Of a stretch of 64,000 nt of DNA, positions 22,408 through 34,261 are shown in pieces (within the stretch, counting starts at the first letter, position 1; every line of letters starts with the position of its first letter). The stretch lies in the NCBI GenBank assembly GCA_035582835.1, contig JAYKAV010000922.1, forward strand, positions 665,079 through 729,078, in the 5' to 3' direction. The position numbers and the translations under genes are program-made. Below the pieces are notes generated by a model. The model did no database searches. It had not been told where the DNA came from and was given only the letters and a program-made list of their open reading frames with translations. This DNA comes from Phoebastria nigripes. Its lineage: Eukaryota > Chordata > Aves > Procellariiformes > Diomedeidae.

Positions 22408-24604
22408 CAAGCCTGGAGCATCTAGCAACACATATTTATTTATTTGTCCATTTGTTCCATTTCTCAACATTAATTTATGAGCCTGGAAAATTCTTGCGTA
22501 AAGGAAAAATCACAAAATAAATATAGGGCTAGTTGTTGTTTCTTTCTCTTTTTTAGTCATTTGACTGTGCAAGCCTCTTTTTCTTGCTTCTGTCAGACAT
22601 TTTAGGGAGAGCTAAGCATTTTTGCAAATCTATATGCTTTTTCTCCACCTGCTGGTGGCATTTTCTGACCTGAAGTTCATGTGATCTCTAAGTGCAATAA
22701 GCAGTTCTCAGCAATATCATTTTGAAGATACCAAATGTGTTCATCTGAAAGGGAGCCAGTGAGCACAGCGGCATGGGTCTAGTGTGGGTCCGTGGTCAGG
22801 GACCAAGAACCAAATATGTAACAGGGAGCAAACCAAGCTGCTGGGCAGGTGCACTTGATACAGACAACACTTTGGGATCATCTTCACCATGAAGTTACTC
22901 TTTGCTTGGAACTTTTGACATTTTGGCTTGTAAGCACAGGTAAAAACTCAAATAATGTGGTAAGAAGAGTCTGATGTGGTCCTGCACTTTCTCCTGCACC
23001 AACTTCCTGATTGAAATTTCTGCTGTACTGTAGATTTTCTCTTCTTACTGAAGTGTCTTAAGCTATACTAGGAGCTAGCACTGTTTTAAACGAGTGCTTC
23101 CTCCTAAGTTAACTGTTAGAATCATTCATTTACTGCAAATAGCTTAAGACTATATTATAATAGTGTTAAGGTAATAAAAGGAGCATTTTGCCCAGAGGCT
23201 TTTGTTCACACTGAGTTTTCCATCTGCAGATGCAACAAGAACTCCTTTGAACTATGTCTCTGAAAAGTCGGTCAGACCCAGCCTTAATAGTGATTTGTGA
23301 TTCTCCGTAACTTCAGTTACTGACAAGAAGGATTAGGACTTCTTCTTGTTACGTTCATAGCCACTAGCTTCATAAATATTTTATTGCATGTCTATACATT
23401 TTTCATATACATTATATTAGTTGCATTATAGTTTAGTAATTTACTGTNTTATGTGTTTAAGAGATTCATTTACATTTTTTGAAGTCTCTGGCCTTTCAGG
23501 CATGTTATTTTTGCATTTCTTTTATTTGCCTTCATGCTAGTAGAACAACAAGATGCTCTTCTTTATTCGACCTCCAGTCTTCAAAACAATCACCATCACT
23601 TTATAGTATTGGCTTCCTTTTCTCAACAATTTTGAAAATTCTGTTAGCAACATACAATAACATTAGTGGGTTTCATGCTTCCATTTCTAAAAGAGATGAA
23701 ATCTTTTTGAGAAAAAAATTATGGTTATTCATGTTCTCCAAATCCATGAGACTGTAGGGTTCCTGGAGAGTGAGTGTAACATAACTGCTTTAGACTGTGC
23801 CAATAAATCTAATTTTGACTAAATTACCTATGGCATTCCATATCTCTCTGGCATGCTTACAGTTTCACGTTCTGTACCGAGATGAAACTTATTTCTCTTA
23901 GAAGTCAGGCCCTTGACAGGGCATGCAGAACCTGCTGCTTGTTTGCAGTAGCTAATGTTAACAGTCTTAAAAATAAGGTTCATGTTTTGTGAATAGTAAG
24001 AGTTTGAGCCAAAAGCAAAATGAGCTGGCTTCTACAGTAAGCTACAGTACTACTCTGCCAGTGCCAGATAACTGATGGCATCTCCTGTATTTTTTACACA
24101 TGGTCCTTTATATGAATAAAAACTCACAAAACCAGATTCAGACACATTGCCTCCTAGTTTGCCTTCCAGCTCAACAACTAGATTGAGAGTATTATTATTC
24201 AGAACATTTCATGTTAGATCTTTTCTTGTCTAAAAGTTTTCCAGTGTAACTTTATTACTAACACCAAGAGATAGTTAACCTTCTATTTTTTATGCAGTGT
24301 TACAATAATTTTTATGAGTAGCTACAGTGTTGAATTTTCCAGATATTCATGCAGTAAACCCCTAGAAATTACAGTTTTTCAATGTTAAGATCAAAGACAC
24401 TTCATCTGGGGGGAAAAGGCCAATTGCATTAGAAAATCTAGCTATTATCCAAGAGAAACAACACACTTCTAATTTTAAATTCGTTTTGATCTGCCTTCTA
24501 TTGAGACCAACCCTATGCTCAAATCACTGACAACTGGTCTAAATCAGGGTGACTGCCAAATTTTCACAGGGACAAGAGTCGCAGGACACACACTNCACCG
24601 TCTA

Positions 24605-24655
24605 GGGGGAAGAAGGGAGGGAGGAAAGGAAGAAGGAAGGCGGGAAGGAAGGAAG
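24605..24655. repeat. Polypurine tract, GGAA/GGGA-rich, about 51 bases
   Basis: All bases are G or A except one C at 24641, with repeated GGAAGGAA units at the right end. Such tracts can slip and can form triplex structures. It abuts the perfect palindrome at 24656-24682. Confidence 0.85.
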
Positions 24656-24682
24656 ATGATAGGACCCAATGGGTCCTATCAT
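24656..24682. repeat. Perfect palindrome, 12-bp arms around AAT
   Basis: ATGATAGGACCC at 24656-24667 pairs without mismatch with GGGTCCTATCAT at 24671-24682, leaving a 3-base spacer. It sits immediately after the polypurine tract and before a GC-rich patch. It could be the terminus of an unknown element, a fold-back product of replication slippage, or chance. Confidence 0.92.
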
Positions 24683-27600
24683 TCCACTGCGCACAGGGGC
24701 TGGGTTAGGTGTGCAGTTATTTCCAGAGGGATGCCACCGCCAGCAGCAGATGCTGCCTCGCTTCCTCCTGCTGCTGGGGGCTGCACTGCCTGCACGACCC
24801 TGCCCCATCACAGCCAGCGTGGTGGGACTGGTGACCAGTCAGCTGCTCGCAAGCTGCCACGGTGCGGCTACTCAGTGGTTGTAGGGTGAACCTTGCTGTT
24901 GACACCATGCAGAGAGNTGTATTTTTCCCCAGATTTCACAAAGCAGTTAACCTTGATCTGTTCACAGCCTCAGAGGGAATTCGCATTACATCTTGGGTCA
25001 CAAACTGGCAGCAGTACTGATAATAGTAATTATTAAGTCATCATATTAAGGACCAATGTGTGCCCCTCTGTTCTTTCTTCTTGTCTACCTTCACCCAAAC
25101 CGTGGATGAAATTCTGTGTTAGGGAAGGCATCACATTGCCTCCACTCAGAAACAGTGGATACAGAGAATCACACTTTTTCAGCCAAAAATAAACCATCTT
25201 ACAGTCAGCCCAGCCCTCCTGTGAAGAAGCAGGGAAGATACAGCNGGGGAAACACACAGCAGTAATTGAGAGTGTCGGCCGTGTCTGTAAAGTAGGTTGG
25301 CCGTAATCAGGGGGAGGCAGTACCCTCCGCTCGATCTGCTGCCAGAAACTACTGAAAATGTTCAAGTGGCTCAGAAACAGCAGTAGTACTGGCCGATGCA
25401 CTCAGATCCACTAATCCTAGAAGGTGTCATTCCCAGTCCCCTAAGTCAGCTTGAGCTGTGGTTGAAATGAACTGCTGCTGGGTGGCTGTGCATGCCGGAG
25501 GAGTCCCCCTTCATCCCCCGTCGCAGCAGCCCTTGACCCGGCCCTGCTGTTTGTGCAGCTGCACAGGGAGTCAGCCTTGCAAATTGATCTAGGCGGAAAT
25601 TTTTCTTTTTGTTTTTATTTTTTTCTTTCCAGCCAGATCAGTGTCCAACCCAGCTCGCTGCTCAAGCACACAGACACTTGCGAGAGCACGGCAGGGTGGG
25701 TGGGTGGACCAGGCTGTTTAATCTGGTGTAAACTGCACTGTTGCTGAATGTGAACCATGTTCTGAGTGAACCTGGCCCATTAGCTAGAAAATAGATGATA
25801 GTGTGGCAGATCCTCTTGGGATCAGTGAGAACACTTAGGTTTTTTAAAGCCAAAATCCCCTCTGAATATGCCAAGCTGTCCCACCTTTATGCATTATTAA
25901 AAAATCATCTTTATGCTGCTTTTTAACATTTGTTTCTGCTTTATCCTTTCTCTGAGCTTCACACACATTTTTGAAATATCAGGCGATCTGGTTTCCATTC
26001 ACAGTTTGGTCTTTAGTGTTGAGAAGTGATTTTCAATAATCACCCGACATCAATAGATAACAGTATGCTACAGCTAGAGCAGATCAAATCTTTGGCCTTC
26101 TCCTTCTGTGATTTTTTCAATAATTGGCATTTCTAGAACAGTATCATAATCTGCCAAACGTATCATTTCTTTAATAAAAAGCCTCCTAGAGATAATGTCC
26201 AGCTTCCTGAATAACCTTACATATAAATATAGTACAGCTGGAGAAAAGTTACTTCAAAAAATACTCAACTGAAGGTTAAAGCTGTTCGTTTTATCATGGA
26301 AAACACTTTTCGTAACTCTGGGATATTCACAATAGTCAAACTATATCTGTGGTGTCTGTATTCAGGGTACAAGGTAACATGTATTGGCTACGTTCTGCAG
26401 CTGTATAAGCTAAGGCAGATGAAAAGTAACGCAGCTGAAATGCAACCAGCCCAGAAATTCATATCAACCAGCCAGGATATTTGTTTCCTTGAGTCTTCAT
26501 TAAGTATAGACTCAAGTCTGGCTCTGGGGATCAATATAGCAAGCTCTGTGGAAAGGGAGCACCTAATGTTATAAACTGGTGAGCACAGGATCACGGGTGA
26601 AGGTCGCTTGACTCACTGAAGTCTTTCCCACACCATGCCACAGGGGTGGTTCAGCTGTCAGTCTCCCAGATGAATTTGATTTTAAATATCACTTTTCTTC
26701 AGCTGATTTTTAATGTATTTAACCAGTGCTGTGGTGGTGGTTTTTCCAAACAGGAGCCTTTTTTAATAAATTACATTTATTAGCATAATTACATCTCTTA
26801 ACATCAGATAAAAAATATACCACATAGAGCATATACATACGCTGCATACACACATATAGATGCATACACATGTGCAACACTTAATAGCATATTAAGGTAA
26901 CAAACACTGCAGAATGGAGTAAGGTACAGAGATTTCTGACCTTACTAGTGCAAACCAGCCATGCAGAGAAGGGAGGGTTGGTTCCCGGACCTGAGTAGGT
27001 GAGTGAAGTATAGCCTGGCAGAAGACTTCATTAGATGGTGCAGCACAGCACCAGCACAGCTATATTCTGGAGATCGCTGCGCTGACATAATTATATTATT
27101 TCTCATACCGAATTAGCTCAATGCCTGCTAACTCAGCATCTCTGTATTACTATCCATTACAGACCTGCCCTCTCCGCAAAGTCTTGGAATTGTATTTTTG
27201 CAGTTTCACTAGGGGAAAATAGTAATAATAAAAAAGGTAGCTATGACTGTTGCTGATGATAGTGCAGCACTTAGCATAATGCCTTCCTTGGCTGGGAGTC
27301 TCAAGTGAGCAGAATCCCAGAGCGGAGGGAGGCAGTAGGGAAGATGCAGAAAGCCTTCAGCTCTTTTCCAAACTCCAGAAACAAAGGAGAAAAAGAGAAG
27401 CAAAATTTATTAAGTGGAAGGGAAACCAACAAAATGAAGCACTGAGTTACGACTCTGTAACAGCAATAGCGAAATATTCTCCCTTCCCTCTCCTCAAAAA
27501 GTCTGGAAATAAAACATGATGCAGAGAGGAATCCAGCAGGACTAAGGGAAGAGGTGGAAATTCCCAGTTTAGTGCATGGGGAGTCATGTGCATGATTATC

Positions 27601-30050
27601 CTGTGGGCGGCTCGCAGGTAGGGGCAGCTGGCACCTATGGCTCTCCCAGGTGAGTTCTTATCCACTGCAGCTTCCCCAGCTCCCTGCAGCAACCCAGCCA
27701 AGCAGAAAAGTTAATCCGTAAGACTTTTATAGGTCACCTGGTGAGTGGACTGCTGTATCTGAATGGCCTTAGTGCTGATGAAGAGAAATAAATGTAGGAA
27801 GGTTCTGCATGAAAGAATAAAAGGAAATGGCCCACGTGTGGGACCTCCTCATCATACATTTGCAGGAAGGATGGCTCTTTGGGAGTAGGCGTACCCTAAA
27901 AAGATAGGACATTGACCGCAAGTAGGAAACAGAGAGAAATTTAGACAAAATCCAAGGATGCAGAAAAGTAGACAACTGGACCAAAAATATAGATGTTTCT
28001 AAGGGAAATCTAAAAATAGGAAGAACTGGACTGTGGAACAGAGCCCTAAGAGGTGTATTACAAACCTGGTACTGCAATACCAATGTGCAAATTACATAAA
28101 ACTATCAGAGAAGGGCATGCCCGTGGCAAATGGTGCTAAAAACATAAAAAAGACATAAAAGCATGTTAGATAAATAAGATGTATTAACAAGTAACATAAG
28201 AATCCTCTGCTTAGGACTGAAATGGATAGAGTTCCATGCCTGAACAGAAAAGTATAGTATTGTTATAGTACCACCACTCACCTGATTCTCATATGTTTCT
28301 ACCTTAGGCATCTGCTGTAGGCCTGGTGCCCATGAGTCTGCAGGATTGGAGCTGGATGGACATGCAGTTTAAGGGAGCACAGCTCTCTTCTGATTATGGC
28401 TTTGTGGGACTCCACAAATGACTCGTGAGAAAAAATACAGATCATGGACTATATTCCAAAAGGAGCTATGTATCACTGGTTCTTCATAAAATGTACTCAA
28501 GCTGCAGGAGTACAGAACCTATCAATTATGAATGAATAGATTGCAGTTCCATTATTTACAATAAAAAAAGTGCTCTGTAAGTATGCATAAAACCAATGAA
28601 TAAAGAAAGCTTAGGGAAAGGCAATCCCCAGGCTAAAAAAAATATAACGGAGCTAGCAATAGGGAAGGTCCTTCCCTGGATATTTTTAACAAAAGACTGG
28701 ACATCCTATTTTGTTGTACCCTGAGGAGAATGACCTAGTCACTTCTAAGAGACAGGATAAGTCATCCAGTGGGCATTTTCCACTTCAGATCCTCAAAATT
28801 CTATTAAACCAGGGTAGAAATGGTTACCTTTAGGGGTACGATGATGGATGAAATGCCTCCTGTGATGTGTGCTCCTCCCCGATAAGACTTCTGGCATACC
28901 ATTTCCCGGGGAGTTCACAATAGACACATTTAAATAGATTAGGTATGGAGAGCATACAAACAGTATGGACAATTGCTTGTTGGAATAAGATTACAGTTAA
29001 ATGTTTATATCAGTATTAGATAGAGATTACCCGCAGGCAGCACAGCAGAAATGAGCCTTCAGGGAGATCTTAATCAAAGAGACGGTACAAATCTTGTCAC
29101 TGAATTTGTGGCCAAAATAGTAAGTGAGGAAACCGAAAGGTCTTTACGTGCTTTGCTGGCAAACTGGTCAAGACTGGCATAGAAAGAAAAGCAGAGTCAG
29201 CTGGGGGGAGATAAATAAGAACAGAACTCCACAGGGATTTGAAAGAGGCATGAATGTAATGAGTTAAGGGAGAAACTAGACGGGATGAGGGGCATAATTA
29301 AAGCAAGAAGCAAAAAAAATGATACTAGGAGATATGTTTTTCAGACCTGGAGGATAAAATGGGAGGTCAGAGAAGTGGATGCTGCAGCAGTCAGGAGCTC
29401 ACATAGAAATTTAACTCCAAAAACAGGTAAAGACAGTGAATTTCAGTAAGTCTAGGAAGTCAGGCAAAATGACTCCAAAAGAAAGATCAGTTACAAGTTC
29501 TCTTTAAAATGATGGAATAATATGGCCCCAAATTTTCACTTGAAAAATATTTTTTTGTTGATCCATATATTGCAGCATTATTCTGAAAATTATTTAGAGT
29601 CTGGAATTCTGATTACCGTAATCACACCCATCTACTGAGATCAAGTAGGTTTGGGTGGACTTGGAAGAAGAAATGCACTTAATGATGTTTACAGAGACTA
29701 AGGAAGATCTAGGGGTATTCACAGATAATTTTAGTAAATATGGAGATTCAGATGGGGCTTTGGTTAAATAGTGAGAACTGAAACTCTGTATTGCTGTTGT
29801 ATTCCTAAGATGTGGAAGGATAGGGCTATTTGTTTTCCCATAAGAACTGTGAATTGCTTTTTCTAATATCCAGCTTTAGAATTATAATAACACAAAAATG
29901 TGACTTCTAATGTGCTAGCATAGCTTTTCCTTAGGATTCTCCGAATTCTATTAGTTCTGCTCCATGACAAGAGTAAGAGAAAAGCTGATGAGTTGATGGC
30001 ATAATACGCTCTCTCTGCCAGATTGTCATAGTTGTACTGCAGTAAAAGAA

Positions 30051-30195
30051 AATCACAGTCAGAGATTTATGAGGTTACCAGTCTTTTTAATTTACACTAA
30101 TTACCAAAAAAAAAAAAAAAAAAAAAATCACAGTCAGAGATTTATGAGGTTACCAGTCTTTTTAATTTACACTAATTACCAAAAAAAAAAAAAAA
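30051..30195. repeat. Tandem duplication, 75-bp period, each copy ending in an A-run
   Basis: A segment from AATCACAGTCAGAG to ACTAATTACC, of about 55 bases, occurs at 30051-30105 and again at 30126-30180 with no difference that I see. The first is followed by 22 A (30106-30127) and the second by 15 A (30181-30195). Identical copies with different A lengths point to a recent duplication, or to an assembly join in a homopolymer. Confidence 0.95.
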
Positions 30196-32352
30196 GGAAT
30201 AAAATATCAAAACAGTAAAAACCCCCAGACTGGCTTTACAATTGCACAGTGAATTCCACATACAGACGAAAACATAGGTTAACTCAGCAAACAGCATCAC
30301 TGTAAGGGTTTAGTTGCCAACTTTTTTCTTATCATGTTTTCCTTAGCCTCTTTTCATCTGATACCATTATACTTTAGGCATTTCTATAACTATGGAATTA
30401 GTTTTATGTGTAGTTGTAGCTCCTGCTTTTTTTGCCAAAAAGAAAATGCTGCATATGATTTAGACCAAGAAGGCTGAAGAAAAAATGCATCTATTATGAA
30501 TGGTATAAAAGGAATAATAGTCTCACTTACTTGCAAAGGCCCATCTGGTTTTCTTTCCAACAGCACAAGTTACTTTATTATTTACATCATAAATGAAGAG
30601 TGTTTGGTAATTTCTAACCAGTAGCTACTCCATTTTGTTACATATTGTACCTAAGGAGGAAAGGTTAATATCTGGACAAAGCAGGCAGATCAGAGGTTCA
30701 AAAACCTTTAGTTGTGATGTAGAACAGTTATTAGCAGTGGAATAAAAGAATTATGTTAAACTCTGAGAACATTCTTTTTTTTAATAGGTTTTGTAAATGA
30801 ATTATAGAAGGGACAATGTGGGTGGGAAGGGAACTGCAGAAGCAGTGAATTAATGGGAGCAGAGAAAAGAGCAAATGAATGACATATGTGTTGCTAGTTA
30901 CCTGGAGGACTTTTCCAAATTATATACTGCAGGACTTGCCTGAATTACAACCAAGCTAACAATCCATACCTAATCACCAAGAGACACAAGTAGAGATCCT
31001 CTGAGTTTTCCTAGCACGGTGAACTTTTCCTGCTTACTTCATACTCTAGGAAGGACTTGCTCTGTTTTTATGGGTATGAAATAGTAGAAGAGGGTTGCTG
31101 CTGTTGGATCAAGAGAAAAGGGAACAGTTCACTTGTACAAAACGTTCCCATTGCTTCTCCATTATCTTTCTGCAGACTGCTATTTAGCCTCTGAATTTAA
31201 CTTAGAATAAATAGAATGAAAAATATTATTTAATGTGTTATCTGCTTCCTCTGGTTCTATGAATTCATCCCTTCTTGCAGTTCCCACCTGCATTTTCCCT
31301 ACATTTCCAAAACTTATAAAATATAGTTATTCAGTCTCTAAACGTTATATAGGGAGTAAAGATGTAAGGAAATTTGTCCCATTTGGAAAGGCTATGCTCT
31401 TGGAAAGGAAGAAAATCAAGGTAAATTCTACTTAAAAACACCTTTTAGGAGAGCATTAACTAATGTTTATTCAGCACTTTTATCCAGCGTGATTTTAAAA
31501 TTGTGTTCGTATTTGTATATGATTTGACTTACAAAGAGCTAAGTAAGCATCATTACAATGAGATAGCCCTTCACTCATTATCTCCTTTCTTTTTTTCCTC
31601 TTCCACAAAGAAAAGAGTAGAATTAGGGTAGATATTGTTGCTTCACTTATATTTGTTGATCTTTTCCTCAGGTAACAAGAAGAGGGGATTGAAGGGTTTC
31701 TTTCCCGCTTTATGGAAGAAGCTTAGACAAACATTATAATAGTAAGGGAAAATAGAAAAGACTTTTTTTCAATCTTTTTTTATTTACATAGTTTAATAGG
31801 TGCTTAGATATCACAGAGATTATAATTACATAGATAGGTAGATCTTTGTTATGAACAGATGGGTTTTTTTACAGTACATTTCCTGTTAAAGGCTGACCTT
31901 TTAAATTAAATGCTCAGAAAGCCTATACCACTGATTAGCCTTTTTTGTAGCTTCTACAGCCCAGAAGGTTTTGTAGGGGGTGGAAATACAGGTAAGCAGT
32001 GGACCTTTCCCCCATTATTATTAGGAAACATGTTGCATGAAGCAACATTTTCAGTGGCTAGGATCTTCTGGTTAACTCCTTACAATCAAGCTGTCATTTT
32101 TATCTTGCTTTTAATGAATTGTCAGGGAAGATATTAAGTAGTTTTTTGGAAGTCTAGAAGTTCAGTCTGTGCTTTACAAGAATAACAGGCTCTCTTTGTT
32201 TCATCAGCTTTTCTTTTTCATCATCCATCCCCTGGCAAACTACAAAAGTTGCACTGAAAACCACTCACGGTTCATGGAACCACCATAATGCCTCCCACGC
32301 TGGTGTTTGGTTATGTTGCTCCCATTGTCTAACATCGGTTCTCTTTTTTGTG

Positions 32353-32373
32353 CTCTTGGTATCATACCAAGAG
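32353..32373. repeat. Perfect inverted repeat, 10-bp arms, 1-base centre
   Basis: CTCTTGGTAT at 32353-32362 is complementary to ATACCAAGAG at 32364-32373 around a single C. No element was recognised around it. Confidence 0.85.
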
Positions 32374-33835
32374 TTGAAGGTAGATAAATGCCCAAAGCAA
32401 TATTTCTGCGAAATTTTCTGTATTTTGAGCTCTGTTTTGGATTGTTAGTAGCTCCCTCCAGTGTCATGCATAAATGTGGAGGTCATCGTAACAGGTCTGA
32501 GCTAAAAGCAAACCTTTTCATTCCTTTCTTAGGAATACCATCTGTACTTGGATACAGTAAAAGTGCTTTCAGTTTGCAGCTTCAGCCAGGGGTATAATTA
32601 GCCATCATGTGCTATGGACTAGAAAGCTAGTACATTGCATTCAAGAGCTCTAATTATTTACTAGTATCTTCTCTACTTTATTACTACTGGAAAAAGTAAT
32701 TCTTCCAGATGCTCCTGGGAGAATGTGCACATACAGTAAACAATAAATTTAAGTATAGCCTTGGCCTGGTCAATATTTTAAAATCTTATGGTCCTCACCA
32801 AATAATCTAAGAAGATTGTAATGTCTTGGGAAAATGACTGATCTAATCTATAATGTAATTAGAAAAATGTCTTTTCTATTACTTGCCAAAAGAGCCAGAA
32901 AGTTGAATTTCCTTGTTGCTTACAATAAAATTACTGATCTCTTTAAACTTTTAAGCCATCCTTGCTGTGTGACCAACTATCTTCTTAAGACAGGTTAGTC
33001 AAAATGACATAGAGTAAGAGAATAATAAATCAGAATCAGAATAACACAAATAACCAGAAGAGCTCATTTCCTGAACCTGCGAGTCAGATAGTCCAACTGT
33101 CCAGGAAGGAGGTGGATGTGGAACACGGAAGTGTGTTAAACCTGAAGAATAACATAGAAGAGACAGAGGATGCATATCTTGATAAATAAATAAACAATTT
33201 GAGCCAGGTTCTAATCTGGGAGGAATGTCTTCTAATAAGGGAATTGAACTTGAAGGTAGGGAGTAAAACAGAAGTAAAGGAGATAGTTATGATAGTAAAG
33301 GACAATTGAGAGAGACATTAAAGAACTTCTATAATTGGAGAAGAGAAAGGAAAACATACCTCTCCTTTAGTCTACGTCTAGTATATTGTCATCATAATTG
33401 CTTTTTCTTACTCTCCTAAAGCTGTGTTAATGTTAGAAACCATAGTAAGTTAGTGGGACAAGTCCTTTTGAAATCGGAGTGCCACAAAAGCATGTAACAA
33501 CTTTTTCCTGAATGTCATGGAAACATTCAAAGGTTGTATTCTGGGTTCTCAGAGCATAGGCTAAAGTAACAGCATTATTGTGACTGTCAGTAGAAGGCTG
33601 GTCAAAGACTCTGATTTAAGTTTGATTCAGAATGAGTATGCAAAGTAGTATTTTAGATTACCTTAGAAACAACAGATGGACTCATCGTATCCATGTTAGT
33701 GCTGAATTTATTGGAGGAGGACTGGTGTCCTCTTGGTGGCTCTGTATTGCAGGGCTGTTGGACAAGTCACCTTTCAGGTCTGTCTGGGGTATTTGGAGCT
33801 CAGGACCCAGGTCAGCTCCCGCACACCCAACTGGG

Positions 33836-34261
33836 AATCATAGAATCATAGAATGGTTTGGGTTGGGAGGGACCTTAAAGATCACCTAGTTCCAACCCCC
33901 CTGCTATGGGCAGGGACACCTTCCACTAGACCAGGTTGCTCAAAGCCCCATCCAACCTGGCCTTGAACACTTCCAGGGATGGGGCATCCACAACTCTGGG
34001 CAACCTGTTCCAGTGCCTCACCACCCTCATAGTGAAGAATTTCTTCCTTATATCTAACCTAAATCTACCCTCTTTCAGTTTAAAGCCATTACCCCTTGTC
34101 CTGTCACTACATGCCCTTGTCAAAAGTCCCTCTCCAGCTTTCCTGTAGGCCCCCTTCAGGTACTGGAAGGCTGCTGTAAGGTCTCCCCGGAGCCTTCTCT
34201 TCTCCAGGCTGAATAACCCCATCTCTCTCAGCCTGTCTTCATAGGAGAGATGCTCCAGAAT
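33836..34261 (-). mobile_element. CR1 LINE, short 5'-truncated 3' end
   Basis: The left end shows two ATCATAGA repeats (the CR1 3' end in reverse) followed by GGTTTGGGTTGGGAGGGACC. Read on the minus strand it then encodes the extreme C-terminus of CR1 reverse transcriptase: [19 protein letters not shown], then [37 protein letters not shown] and LDGALSNLV. The reading frame is open from the truncation point to the end, and runs into the unrelated flank to give 131 codons (33926-34321). One glutamate-valine step found in the 21258 copy (PREVVDAP) is shortened to PRVVDAP. No catalytic domain is present. The break is at about 34258-34261. Confidence 0.92.

Larger units (their letters stand above)
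22408..33835. other. Unique AT-rich non-coding DNA, no gene seen
   Basis: An 11-kb stretch without a recognised gene or recent transposon. The longest frames are 124 codons (24515-24889, plus) and 122 codons (25033-25401, minus), and neither resembles a known protein. Landmarks are the purine tract and palindrome at 24605-24682, a GC-rich patch at about 24690-24890 and another at about 25485-25575, and the 75-bp duplication at 30051-30195. Dense AT sequence covers much of 28400-33400. Words such as GGTGTAAACTGC near 25726 and GAACCTGGCCC near 25768 may be remnants of an ancient repeat, but are too short to claim. Confidence 0.55.

Noticed and set aside
30051..30195. Repeat-spacer pattern considered as a CRISPR-like array
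   Set aside because: Only two copies, spaced by homopolymer A, in a vertebrate genome; this is a simple tandem duplication.
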